Below are positions 16,924 through 26,821 of a stretch of DNA of 64,000 nucleotides, piece after piece. The stretch spans positions 372,001 through 436,000 of the forward strand of contig NZ_JABEQE010000002.1 of the NCBI RefSeq assembly GCF_014174375.1, given 5' to 3'. Source of the DNA: Gluconacetobacter asukensis. GTDB taxonomy: Bacteria > Pseudomonadota > Alphaproteobacteria > Acetobacterales > Acetobacteraceae. The notes beneath the pieces are model-generated. The model searched no databases. It saw only the letters and a program-made list of their open reading frames with translations, and was not told the origin of the DNA. The position numbers and the translations under genes were made by a program. Positions within the stretch are counted from its first letter, which is position 1. Each line of letters opens with the position of its first letter.

Positions 16924-17559
16924 TCAATGCCTGTCGGTCAGGGCCAGCTTGAGGCCGAAGCCCATGAAGATGCAGCCGGTCAGGCGATCGAGCTGCCGCA
17001 CGACGGCGGGGCGTGAAAGAATGTGGCTGAACGGAACCGTCAGGGCGACGAGCAGGGACAGCCAGGACATGGACATGACGACCTGGAGGCCCGCCAGCAC
17101 CAGCGAGAACAGAATCACGTTGACGCCGTGGGGAATGAATTGGGGCAGGAACGTGATGTAGAAAATCCCGACCTTCGGGTTGAGGATGTTGCTCATGAAG
17201 CCCTGCCGGAAGCCGGCGGCGGGTGACAGTTTGCGGGTTGCTTCGGTGGCGTCCTCCGAAAAACCCGTGCGCGGGCACAGAAGCATGCCGATCCCGAGAT
17301 AGAACAGATAGGCGGCACCGGCCCATTTCACGATATTGAAGGCGAGCGTCGAGGCCGCGAGCAGCGCCGTCAGCCCGAACGCCGCGCTGACGCCCCAGAC
17401 CAGCAGCCCGCCCGTGATCCCCAGCGATGCGCCCAGCCCGCTTTTTGCCCCCGATATGGTCGAGGTGCGCAGGACGGTTGCCGTGTCCAGGCCGGGTGAC
17501 ATCGTGAAAATGGCCGCCGATACCGTAAAGGCGGCCAGGGACATGGTGATGGTCTGCAT
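16924..17559 (-). CDS. LysE/RhtB family amino-acid exporter
   Basis: A 211-residue inner-membrane exporter with six predicted helices and the LysE-family N-terminal signature FTMSPGLDTATVLRTSTISGAKSG (the PGP/D loop) and GAAYLFYLGIGMLL. Family members export amino acids such as lysine, homoserine or threonine, but substrate cannot be read from sequence. It lies downstream of dnaB in the same direction, 72 bases away. Confidence 0.87.
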   Translation of the reverse strand: MQTITMSLAAFTVSAAIFTMSPGLDTATVLRTSTISGAKSGLGASLGITGGLLVWGVSAAFGLTALLAASTLAFNIVKWAGAAYLFYLGIGMLLCPRTGFSEDATEATRKLSPAAGFRQGFMSNILNPKVGIFYITFLPQFIPHGVNVILFSLVLAGLQVVMSMSWLSLLVALTVPFSHILSRPAVVRQLDRLTGCIFMGFGLKLALTDRH

Positions 17560-17631
17560 GGACGTCTCGACGGGCTTCGCCCGGTTGCAGGAAGGGAAAC
17601 GATATTTCGGATCGGGTGACGATCCTGATGG

Positions 17632-19164
17632 TTACGACGGCGGGTATCCGCCTTCGTGGACCAGGTCCAGATCGCCGAAGCGGGTGAATTCGCCCTCGAA
17701 GAACAGGTGCACGGTGCCGGTGGGGCCGTGACGCTGTTTTTCCAGAATCAGTTCGGCCCGGTTGTGCGCCAGGTCCATCTTGCGTTGCCAGTCTTCCAGC
17801 GCCGTCTGGTATTTTTCGGTCGAATCGTAGGCCGTTTCCTTCGGCTGGCGCTGTTGCAGGTAATACTGGTCGCGATAGACGAACATCACCGCGTCGGCGT
17901 CCTGTTCGATCGAGCCCGATTCACGCAGATCCGACAGCATCGGCCGCTTGTCCTCGCGGCTTTCGACCTGGCGCGACAGCTGGGACAGCGCGATCACCGG
18001 TACGCTGAGTTCCTTGGCGATCGCCTTCAGTCCCTGGGTGATCATGGAAATTTCCAGCACGCGGCTTTCCGGCCGCGTGCCCACCGAGGGGCGCATCAGC
18101 TGGAGGTAATCGACCACCACCAGGCTCAGCCCCTTGGTGCGGGCCAGCCGGCGGCAGCGCGTGCGCATGGCCGACAGCGAGATGGCGGGCGTGTCGTCGA
18201 TATGCAGCGGCAATTGCGCCAGTTCACGCGTGACCTGGACGAAGCGGTCGAATTCCCTCTGCCCGATCTCGCCCCGGCGGATGCGTTCGCCCGATACGCT
18301 GGCCTGTTCGGACAGGATACGGGTGGCCAGCTGCTCGGCCGACATTTCCAGCGAGAAGATCGCCACCGACCCTTTAGGCTGGGTGCCGGGCGGCGCGTCC
18401 TGGGCCTCGCGCATCAGGGCGCGGGCGGCGCTGAAGGCGATCTTGGTGGCCAGCGCCGTCTTGCCCATGGCGGGGCGCCCGGCCAGGATCAGCAGGTCGG
18501 ACGGGTGCAGGCCGCCGGTCTTCTTGTCCATGTCGCGCAGGCCGGTCGTCAGGCCCACCACGTCGCCGGTACGGTGGAAGGCCTTTTCGGCCACGTCCAG
18601 CGCGTCGGCCAGGGCACGGTCGAAGCTGGTGAAGCCGCCATCCTGCCCCTTGTCGGTGGCCAGGCGGAACAGCGCCTCTTCGCCCGCCGCGATCTGGTCG
18701 ACGCCGTCCAGTTCCGGACGGGCGCCGAAGGCGTTGTTCACCACGTCCTCGCCGATTTCGATCAGCTGGCGGCGCACCCAGGCATCGTGGATCACCCGGC
18801 CGTAATCGCCGGCATTGATGATGCCGACCATCGCCGTCAGCAGGCGGGCCAGATAGGCCATGCCGCCCACCGGCTCCAGCACGCCGGAATGTTCGAACTC
18901 GCCGCGCAGGGTGACCGGGTCGGCCAGTTGCCCGGCCTCGATCCGCCGCGCGATGGCATCGAAGATCCGGCCGTTCACCGCGTCGGCGAAATGGGCGCCG
19001 GTCAGGAAGTCCGACACACGCTCATAGGCGCGGTTGTTGGTCAGCAGCGCGCCCAGCAGGGCCTGTTCCGCCTGCATGTTGGCGGGGGGCTGGCGTTGGG
19101 TCAGGCCCAGCAGGGAGCCGTCCCCGGCGCGGGACTCGGTCTGGGGTGTATCGATCTGGTTCAC
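17632..19164 (-). CDS. dnaB: Replicative DNA helicase DnaB
   Basis: A 510-residue hexameric replicative helicase. The N-terminal DnaB domain begins with PPANMQAEQALLGALL. The RecA-like C-terminal domain has Walker A GRPAMGKTALATKIA, the segment SLEMSAEQLATRIL, Walker B-like LVVVDYLQLM, and QLSRQVESREDKRPMLSDLR. The GTG at 19164 is chosen as start because the DnaB N-terminal homology begins about 30 residues in. It is followed by lysE and preceded, 70 bases upstream, by gmk, both on the minus strand. Confidence 0.97.
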   Translation of the reverse strand: MNQIDTPQTESRAGDGSLLGLTQRQPPANMQAEQALLGALLTNNRAYERVSDFLTGAHFADAVNGRIFDAIARRIEAGQLADPVTLRGEFEHSGVLEPVGGMAYLARLLTAMVGIINAGDYGRVIHDAWVRRQLIEIGEDVVNNAFGARPELDGVDQIAAGEEALFRLATDKGQDGGFTSFDRALADALDVAEKAFHRTGDVVGLTTGLRDMDKKTGGLHPSDLLILAGRPAMGKTALATKIAFSAARALMREAQDAPPGTQPKGSVAIFSLEMSAEQLATRILSEQASVSGERIRRGEIGQREFDRFVQVTRELAQLPLHIDDTPAISLSAMRTRCRRLARTKGLSLVVVDYLQLMRPSVGTRPESRVLEISMITQGLKAIAKELSVPVIALSQLSRQVESREDKRPMLSDLRESGSIEQDADAVMFVYRDQYYLQQRQPKETAYDSTEKYQTALEDWQRKMDLAHNRAELILEKQRHGPTGTVHLFFEGEFTRFGDLDLVHEGGYPPS

Positions 19165-19234
19165 CCGTCCATCCTAGCAGACAGGAGGGTGACGACACAG
19201 GGGCCGATGCGTGACGGCATGGTCGACGAAAGAT

Positions 19235-19903
19235 TCAGCCTTCGAAACTGGCGACGAAGCCGGGGAGGCCCTTCTGGCGTGCTGTCTGGAGCCGGGCCGC
19301 GACCAGGATCGACCGGGCCTCGGCAATCGCCTGGTCCAGGTCGGAATTCACGATGACGTGGTCGAATTCCTGCCAATGGGCGATTTCGTCGCGGGCCGCC
19401 GTCATGCGCTTGGCGATTTCCTCCGGATGATCCGAGGCGCGGCCGTGCAGCCGTCGTTCCAGTTCCGCCAGAGAGGGCGGCAGCACGAACAGGCTGATCA
19501 CGTCGTGGGGCAGTGCCGCGCGGATCTGCCGGTGGCCCTGCCAGTCGATATCGAAGACCATGTCGCGCCCTTCGGCCAGGGCGGCCTCGACCGGGCCGCG
19601 CGGGGTGCCGTAGCCCCGGCCGAACACGGTTGCCCATTCCAGCAACTCGCCGGTCGCGGCCATCTGCTCGAACTGTTCCATGGTGCGGAAATGATAATGC
19701 ACGCCGTCGCTTTCGCCCGGGCGGGGCTGGCGGGTGGTGACCGAGACGGAATGCAGCAACTGGGGCTCGGCCGCGCGCAGGGCGTTGGCGATGGTCGATT
19801 TTCCCGCACCCGAGGGCGCCGAGATCACCAGGCAGACCCCGCGCCGCGCCACCTGCGGCCGGGCGGACGGGCCCTGTCGTTCCCTGCTGGGCGTCATCGG
19901 CAT
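19235..19903 (-). CDS. gmk: Guanylate kinase
   Basis: A 222-residue guanylate kinase (GMP + ATP to GDP + ADP). Walker A is SAPSGAGKSTI at residues 28-38. The GMP-binding region includes VSVTTRQPRPGESDGVHYHF, and DIDWQGHRQIR corresponds to the family's DIDWQG motif. The start at 19903 has a GAGGGAT ribosome site; M3 (19897) is an alternative. It is divergent from the SDR gene, with 93 bases between the starts. Confidence 0.95.
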   Translation of the reverse strand: MPMTPSRERQGPSARPQVARRGVCLVISAPSGAGKSTIANALRAAEPQLLHSVSVTTRQPRPGESDGVHYHFRTMEQFEQMAATGELLEWATVFGRGYGTPRGPVEAALAEGRDMVFDIDWQGHRQIRAALPHDVISLFVLPPSLAELERRLHGRASDHPEEIAKRMTAARDEIAHWQEFDHVIVNSDLDQAIAEARSILVAARLQTARQKGLPGFVASFEG

Positions 19904-19996
19904 ATCCCTCTCGATCCTGGTCCGTTCCGATACAGTTCCGCGCCGGCCCGGCACGGATTTGCGGTCTTTTATCAGGCAGTCTCTATTCTGGCGAAT

Positions 19997-20815
19997 ATGA
20001 AACGGGACATGATTCTGATCACCGGGGCCTCGTCGGGCATCGGGCGGGCGATCGCCCTTCAACTGGCGGCCCCAGGGGTTGTGCTGCATCTGGGCGGTCG
20101 CGACGCGGGCCGGCTGGATGCGACGGCGCGGGACTGCGCCGCGCGTGGCGCGCGGGTGCTGACCCGGCGCCTGGATGTGCGGGACGCGGACGGCATGGCG
20201 GCCTGGATCGGTGGGGCCGGGCCGCTGGACCTCGTCTTCGCCTGCGCCGGCATCACCGCCTCCACCCAGCCGCGGCCCGCCGGCGCGCCGCACGAGCCTG
20301 CCGGGCAGGTGCGGCGGGTGCTGGACGTCAATCTGGGCGGGGTGATCAACACCGTGCTGCCGGCGCTGGACGTGATGGGCGGGCAGGCGTCGGACGGGCA
20401 GGGGGTGCGCGGGCGGGTCTGCGCCATTGCCTCAGTCGCCGGGCTGGTCTCGTTTCCCGGCACGCCGTCCTATTGCGCGTCGAAGGCGGCGGTAGACCGG
20501 TTCATGGTCGCGACGGGGGGCAATGTGGCGGGTGACGGCATTCTGCTGACCAGCGTCTGCTGCGGGTTTGTCCGCACGCCGATGGTGGCGGCCAACGATT
20601 TTCCGATGCCGGGCCTGACCGAGGTCGATGAAGCTGCCGCCGCGATCCTGCGCGGGGTCGCGGCCGGCCGGCGGCGGATCGTCTTTCCGTGGTGGCTGGT
20701 GGCCGGGTCGCGGCTGATGGATCTGCTGCCGCCGCGCTGGGCCGAGGCTTATTACAATCGCCAGCCGGCCGGCCAGGCCGGGTCGATGCCCGAGACGGGC
20801 GGCATGTCGTCCTGA
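19997..20815 (+). CDS. Short-chain dehydrogenase/reductase
   Basis: A 272-residue classical SDR. The cofactor motif TGASSGIG is at residues 9-16, NAG is represented by ACAG, the Ser is in IASVAG, and the catalytic YxxxK is YCASK. The C-terminus (RRRIVFPWWLVAGSRLMDLLPPRW) resembles SDRs associated with membranes. The substrate is unknown. It lies upstream of the NCS1 permease on the same strand, separated by 78 bases. Confidence 0.85.
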   Translation: MKRDMILITGASSGIGRAIALQLAAPGVVLHLGGRDAGRLDATARDCAARGARVLTRRLDVRDADGMAAWIGGAGPLDLVFACAGITASTQPRPAGAPHEPAGQVRRVLDVNLGGVINTVLPALDVMGGQASDGQGVRGRVCAIASVAGLVSFPGTPSYCASKAAVDRFMVATGGNVAGDGILLTSVCCGFVRTPMVAANDFPMPGLTEVDEAAAAILRGVAAGRRRIVFPWWLVAGSRLMDLLPPRWAEAYYNRQPAGQAGSMPETGGMSS

Positions 20816-20893
20816 CGGACGGCTTGCCACCGGTGTGGGTTCACGCCACGATTGCCGCGGCGTCATCATGATCGGGGGTCCGGACTGTTGCCG

Positions 20894-22237
20894 ATGTCCT
20901 TTCTGCGTCCCCCTTCCATGGAGGAGCTTGGCGCCGCCGCCGTTTCCCGCCCGGTCGCGCCCGAACGCAAGACCATGCCCATCGACCGGGTGTTCTGGAG
21001 CCATTTTTCGCCCAATCTCGGCCCCGGCGGCTGGGTGACGGGGGCGTTGCTGGTCTCGCTGGGGCTGGATTTCCGCTTCGGCCTGCTGGCGATCGTGATC
21101 GGCAATGTGGTCGGCGCGCTGCCGGTGGCGCTGGCCGCCGCGATCGGGCCGCCCACGGGACTGACGCAGATGGAGGCCTCGCGCCGCGCGCTGGGGCGGC
21201 TGGGCGTCCGTCCGCCGGCCTTTCTCAACTGGATCTACTGCGTCGGCTGGGACGCGGTGAACAACGTGCCCGCTGCCACGGCGCTGATCGCGTTCCTGTC
21301 GATCGTGGTTGGTGCCGCGCCGCCCTTCTGGCTGGCGCTGGGCGTGCTGGCCGCGCTGCAGATGGTGGCCAGCATCTATGGCCACGACATGGTGCAGGCG
21401 TTGCAGAAATATCTGGGCGCGGCACTGCTGGCGGCCTTTACGGTGATCGGGCTGCAATCGGCCTGGCATGGGGTGGCGCTGCCGCATGCGGCGCATCCGC
21501 CCGCGCTCGCGACCATGCTGCTGGCGGTGGCGATCCTGGCCAGTTTCAACCTGTCCTGGGCGTCCTATTCATCGGACTATACGCGCTACCTGCCGGCGGA
21601 GACCCCGCCGGGGCGGGTGGTGTGGCTGGCGCTGGCCGGGTTGCTGGGCTCTGCCGTGCCGTTCCAGATCCTTGGCCTGCTGACGGCCGCCAGCATCGCC
21701 GAGCCGTCGCCGACGGCGGTGATTGCCAGCCTGCAGCACGCGGCGGGCCCGCTGGGGCCGATGGTGCTGGCCGTCATTGCCCTGTCGTCGATCACGGGCA
21801 ACGCCTTCAACGACAATACCGCCAGCTACAGCCTGATTTCGGCCGGCGTGCATATTCCCCGGGTCCTGGCCGCGATCGTCACCGCCCTGCTGGGCTATGG
21901 GCTGGCGGTGGCCGGGGCCGGGCGGTATGCGGCGCTCTATACCGATTATCTGGTGGTGACGATGTACTGGATCGCGCCATGGATCGGAATCGTGCTGGCG
22001 GACTGGTATTTCGGCGACCGCACGGTGCATCCGGTTCCTCCAGGCTGGACGCGCGGGGCGACCATCTTCATGATCGTTTCGGTGGCGACCATCCTGCTCT
22101 TCTCGACAAGCCAGCTTTATACCGGTCCGGTCGCCCGATGGTTGGGCGGGGCCGATATCGGCTATTATGTGGGCTTCTTCGTCGCGGCATTGTGGTACGG
22201 CCGGAGCGGGGCGCGCCCTCGGGGGGTGGAAAGCTGA
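20894..22237 (+). CDS. NCS1-family purine/cytosine-type permease
   Basis: A 447-residue membrane transporter with about 12 helices. Family landmarks are WSHFSPNLGPGGWVTGALL in the first helix region, the YCVGWDAVNNVPAA segment, SWASYSSDYTRYLP in the middle, and NTASYSLISAG near the eighth helix. NCS1 proteins are cation symporters for nucleobases, hydantoins or thiamine-pyrimidine; substrate specificity cannot be assigned. ATG 20894 fits the family start; an earlier ATG at 20852 adds a basic 14-residue stretch. Confidence 0.82.
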   Translation: MSFLRPPSMEELGAAAVSRPVAPERKTMPIDRVFWSHFSPNLGPGGWVTGALLVSLGLDFRFGLLAIVIGNVVGALPVALAAAIGPPTGLTQMEASRRALGRLGVRPPAFLNWIYCVGWDAVNNVPAATALIAFLSIVVGAAPPFWLALGVLAALQMVASIYGHDMVQALQKYLGAALLAAFTVIGLQSAWHGVALPHAAHPPALATMLLAVAILASFNLSWASYSSDYTRYLPAETPPGRVVWLALAGLLGSAVPFQILGLLTAASIAEPSPTAVIASLQHAAGPLGPMVLAVIALSSITGNAFNDNTASYSLISAGVHIPRVLAAIVTALLGYGLAVAGAGRYAALYTDYLVVTMYWIAPWIGIVLADWYFGDRTVHPVPPGWTRGATIFMIVSVATILLFSTSQLYTGPVARWLGGADIGYYVGFFVAALWYGRSGARPRGVES

Positions 22238-22274
22238 TGCACAGGCCGTCGTCATCCGCTATGCGCATTCCCGT

Positions 22275-25200
22275 ATGAACCCCTGCCGTCCTTTTATTCT
22301 GCGCCCGGTGACGACGACGCTGATCGCGCTCGCGCTGGTGCTTGCGGGTCTGTTCGCCTACCGCGCGCTGCCGGTCGGGGATCTGCCGAACATTTCGGTT
22401 CCCGTCATCTATGTGGTGGCGACCCAGCCGGGGGCCTCGCCGCAGCAGATGGCGACGTCGGTCACCACGCCGCTGGAACGGCGGCTGGGCCAGATTGCCG
22501 GCATCAGTTCGATCGAATCGGATTCGACCGACAGCACCGCCTTCATCCTGCTGACCTTCGACGACAGCCGGAACATCGACGGCGCGGCCAACGACGTGCA
22601 GGCGGCATTGCGCGCGGCGATGCAGGACATGCCGACCACGCTGCAGCTGGTGCCGCAATACTGGAAGGCCAATCCGGCCGACAATCCGATCATGATCATG
22701 GCGCTGACGTCGGACAGCCGGCCGATGGCCGATCTGTACGATGTCATGAAGACGCATCTCCAGCCGATGCTGTCGCAGATCAAGGGCGTGGGCTGGATCG
22801 AGATCGCGGGCAGTTCGGCCCCGGCCGTGCGGGTGGAGATGAATCCCTACCCGCTGTTCAAATACGGAATCGGCTTCGAGGATATCCGTTCGGCCCTGGC
22901 CTCGGCCAACGCCAACACGCCCAAGGGCTATATCGATGTCGGGCCGCAGCGCTACACGATCGCGACCAACGACCAGGCCCGGCATGCGGCGGAATATCGC
23001 GACCTGGTGGTGGGGTACCGCGCTGGGCGGCCGGTGCGGCTGGCCGATGTTGCCTCGGTCGTCGATGGGGTGGAGAACGAGCGGCAGAGCGGTTATTTCA
23101 GCGGGCATCGCGCGGTCATGGCCGTTATCCGGCCGCAGCCGGGCGCCAACGTCATCCATGTGATGGACGAGATCCAGGCCCGTATCCCCAGCATGCAGGC
23201 CGCCCTGCCGTCGGGCATCACGCTGATACCGGGCATGGACCGGTCGATCACCATCCGGGCCTCGCTGACCGATACGCAGGTTACGCTGCTGATCTCGGTG
23301 CTGCTGGTGGTGGGGGTGGTGCTGGTGTTCCTGCGCGCGCCGCGTTCGACCCTGATCCCGGCGGTGACGGTCCCGATCTCGCTGGCGGGTACGCTGGCGG
23401 TGATGTACCTGCTGGGCTTCTCGCTGGATACGCTGTCGCTGATGGCGCTGACGATCGCCACCGGCTTCGTGGTTGATGATGCGATCGTGGTGGTGGAGAA
23501 CATCGCCCGCCACATGGAAGACGGGATGCCGCGCCACGAGGCCGCGCTGCTGGGCTCGGGCGAGATCGCCTTTACCGTGCTGTCGATCACCATCGCCCTG
23601 GTCGCGGTGTTCCTGCCGCTGCTGCTGATGCCGGGCACGCCGGGCAAGATCTTCTTCGAATTTGCGATGACGCTGGCCACTGCCGTCACGGTCTCGCTGT
23701 TCCTGTCGGTCACGCTGACGCCGATGATGTGCGGGCTGTTGCTGGATGTGGCCCATGGGGCGCCGCTGCCCGCCGATGCGTCGGCGCTCCGGCGGGGCCT
23801 GCGCCGCCTGTCGGACGGGTTCGAGGCGGTGTTCGAGGCGATTTTGAACGCCTATGTCCGCTCGCTGGACCGCGCGCTGCGGCATCGGTGGCTGATCCTG
23901 GCGACCCTGCCGCTGAGCCTGGTGGCGACGGTGGCCATTATCGTCGTGATGCCCAAGAACATCATCCCCAAGGAGGATGTTGCGCTGATCGTCGGCTATT
24001 TCCGGGGTGACGAATCCGGGTCGTTCCAGAAAATGGACGAGAAGATCCGTGCCGTCAGCGCCGCGATGATGGCCGACAAGGATACGGAATCGGTGGCGGC
24101 CTTCTCGGGCGATACGCGGGTGGAGGGCCAGGCCTTCGCGCAGCTGATCGGCAAGCACGAACGCAGCGACGGGCCGGACGAGATGATTGCCCGCGTGCGC
24201 GAGCGCCTGAAGGGGCTGGCGGGGGTGCGGCTGTCGCTGTTCTCGGCCGGGGATGTGAATGGCGGCGGCGGCCGCCAGCAGCAGGGTGCCTATCGCTACG
24301 TCCTGCGCAGCGACAATGCCGAGCAGATCTATGAATGGACGCCGCGCATCGTCGATGCCCTGAAGGGCAGCAAGGTGATGACCGACATCACCACCAACCT
24401 GACCGACCATGCGGTCGCGACCCATGTCGACATCGCCCGCGATACGGCCGCGCGCTACCTGGTGACGCCGCAGCTGGTCAGTCAGGCGCTGTTCGACGCC
24501 TATGGCCAGCGCAGTGCCTCGAACATTTCCACTCCGCTGGCCACCTATCATGTGGTGATGGAGGTGGCACCGCCCTATCGCCAGTCGCCCGACATCATGC
24601 AGGCGTTCCGGGTTTCGACCTCGGGCGGGACCGCCGGGGGCGGCACGGTATCCAACACGGTACGCGTGCCCACCCCCGATACGGGCAGCACGTCGAAGGC
24701 CACGTCGCTGAGCCAGCAATCCTTCCGCAACGCCATCGCCAACCGCCTGGCGGGCGGGGCCGGGGCCTCGAGCGGGTCGGCCGTGTCGTCCAGCATCGAG
24801 ACGATGGTGCCGCTGCCGGTGGTGGCCGCGATCGGGGAGCGCCCGACCTCGATCTCCGTCGGGCATCGTGACGGCTTCGTCTCCGGTGCCATTTCCTTCA
24901 ACCTGGCCAAGGGGCGGTCGCTGGACGAGGCCACGGCGGAAATCCGTGCCGCGATGGTCAGGCTGCATGTGCCGGCTTCGATCCAGGGCGGCTTTACCGG
25001 CCAGGCGGCGCAATTCCAGACCGCGCTGATCAACGAGTTGCTGGTGTTCCTGGCCGCGCTGGCGACGATGTATGTCACGCTGGGTATTCTGTACGAAAGC
25101 TATGTGCATCCGCTGACCATCCTTTCCACCTTGCCGTCGGCGGCGGTGGGGGCGGTGCTGGCGCTGTGGGTGACCGGCGAGGAATTCTCGCTGATCGCGA

Positions 25201-25598
25201 TGATCGGGGTGATCCTGCTGGTGGGTATCGTGAAGAAGAACGCGATCCTGATGGTGGATTTCGCGCTGCATGCCGAGCGTGACGGCAGCATGTCGCCCGA
25301 GGAGGCGATCCGCGAGGCCTGTGCCAAGCGTTTCCGCCCGATCCTGATGACGACGCTGGCCGCTGCCTTCGGGGCGGTGCCGCTGATCCTCAGCGGTGGC
25401 TACGGGATCGAACTGCGCCGCCCGCTGGGCATTGCGGTGGTCGGCGGGCTGCTGATGAGCCAGCTTCTGACGCTCTACACCACGCCGGTCGTGTATCTGC
25501 TGCTGGAGCGTATTCGGGCGTGGGTATCGCGTCAGGCTTCGCGCCGCTGGCGGGGGCATATTCGGCCGGCTGATATGCGGAATCGGCCGGTTGGATAA
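22275..25598 (+). CDS. RND (HAE-1/MdtBC-like) efflux pump subunit
   Basis: A 1107-residue resistance-nodulation-division inner-membrane pump. It has an N-terminal helix (RPFILRPVTTTLIALAL) and TM4 with GFVVDDAIVVVENI, whose paired Asp residues conduct protons. TM10 has GIVKKNAILMVDFAL with the conserved Lys. The family length is about 1030-1050; the excess is a Gly/Ser/Thr-rich insert at about residues 780-845 (TSGGTAGGGTVSNT ... GGAGASSGSAVSSS) in the second porter domain. No membrane fusion protein or outer-membrane channel is adjacent, so partner genes must lie elsewhere. It overlaps a 13-codon frame starting on the permease stop. Confidence 0.9.
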   Translation: MNPCRPFILRPVTTTLIALALVLAGLFAYRALPVGDLPNISVPVIYVVATQPGASPQQMATSVTTPLERRLGQIAGISSIESDSTDSTAFILLTFDDSRNIDGAANDVQAALRAAMQDMPTTLQLVPQYWKANPADNPIMIMALTSDSRPMADLYDVMKTHLQPMLSQIKGVGWIEIAGSSAPAVRVEMNPYPLFKYGIGFEDIRSALASANANTPKGYIDVGPQRYTIATNDQARHAAEYRDLVVGYRAGRPVRLADVASVVDGVENERQSGYFSGHRAVMAVIRPQPGANVIHVMDEIQARIPSMQAALPSGITLIPGMDRSITIRASLTDTQVTLLISVLLVVGVVLVFLRAPRSTLIPAVTVPISLAGTLAVMYLLGFSLDTLSLMALTIATGFVVDDAIVVVENIARHMEDGMPRHEAALLGSGEIAFTVLSITIALVAVFLPLLLMPGTPGKIFFEFAMTLATAVTVSLFLSVTLTPMMCGLLLDVAHGAPLPADASALRRGLRRLSDGFEAVFEAILNAYVRSLDRALRHRWLILATLPLSLVATVAIIVVMPKNIIPKEDVALIVGYFRGDESGSFQKMDEKIRAVSAAMMADKDTESVAAFSGDTRVEGQAFAQLIGKHERSDGPDEMIARVRERLKGLAGVRLSLFSAGDVNGGGGRQQQGAYRYVLRSDNAEQIYEWTPRIVDALKGSKVMTDITTNLTDHAVATHVDIARDTAARYLVTPQLVSQALFDAYGQRSASNISTPLATYHVVMEVAPPYRQSPDIMQAFRVSTSGGTAGGGTVSNTVRVPTPDTGSTSKATSLSQQSFRNAIANRLAGGAGASSGSAVSSSIETMVPLPVVAAIGERPTSISVGHRDGFVSGAISFNLAKGRSLDEATAEIRAAMVRLHVPASIQGGFTGQAAQFQTALINELLVFLAALATMYVTLGILYESYVHPLTILSTLPSAAVGAVLALWVTGEEFSLIAMIGVILLVGIVKKNAILMVDFALHAERDGSMSPEEAIREACAKRFRPILMTTLAAAFGAVPLILSGGYGIELRRPLGIAVVGGLLMSQLLTLYTTPVVYLLLERIRAWVSRQASRRWRGHIRPADMRNRPVG

Positions 25599-25604
25599 GA
25601 GGTT

Positions 25605-25725
25605 CTTCTTTTTCTGAAGAAAAAGAAGCAAAAAGACTTTTGTTCGTTTTGGGCCGTCGTGTGGCCCAGCATAAAAACTCCTGAACGAATCAAAGTTTTT
25701 TGGTTCTTTTTTTTCAAAAAAGAAC
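25605..25725. terminator. Composite palindromes A + B between convergent genes
   Basis: Palindrome A (arms CTTCTTTTTC and GAAAAAGAAG around TGAA, 25605-25628) is followed by CAAAAAGACTTTTGTTCGTT. A short GC hairpin (GGGCC...GGCCC) lies in the centre. The inverse of palindrome B then ends at 25725, preceded by CCTGAACGAATCAAAGTTTTTTG. It sits exactly between the convergent RND and rmlA stops, as expected for a bidirectional Rho-independent terminator. It is one of the best copies of the repeated element. Confidence 0.82.
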
Positions 25726-25730
25726 GAAGA

Positions 25731-26630
<900 letters not shown>

Positions 26631-26821
26631 CCCGGTTTCGGTCGTGCGGTCGTTTGCCGCCGGGATGTTCGCGCGATAGGGGTGCAGGTGCGACAGGTTG
26701 GTCATCGGGGTGGGCTCCGATCCGGGGTTCCGCATGGTTCGCTCTTTTCCTGGTGGTCGGTGACGCGATTGCCGCGCCGGGGGCCTGCGCGCATAATGAT
26801 GATGGCAACAGGGATTTGTGA

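Noticed and set aside
22236-22277. 13-codon frame between the permease and the RND pump as a leader peptide
   Set aside because: No attenuator hairpin or amino-acid run is visible; overlap of stop and start codons at short spacing can arise by chance, so it is not listed as a gene.
22068-25631. Almost 1200-codon open frame opposite the RND pump
   Set aside because: Low-complexity Arg/His/Gln composition and no domain; it is a shadow of the pump gene.
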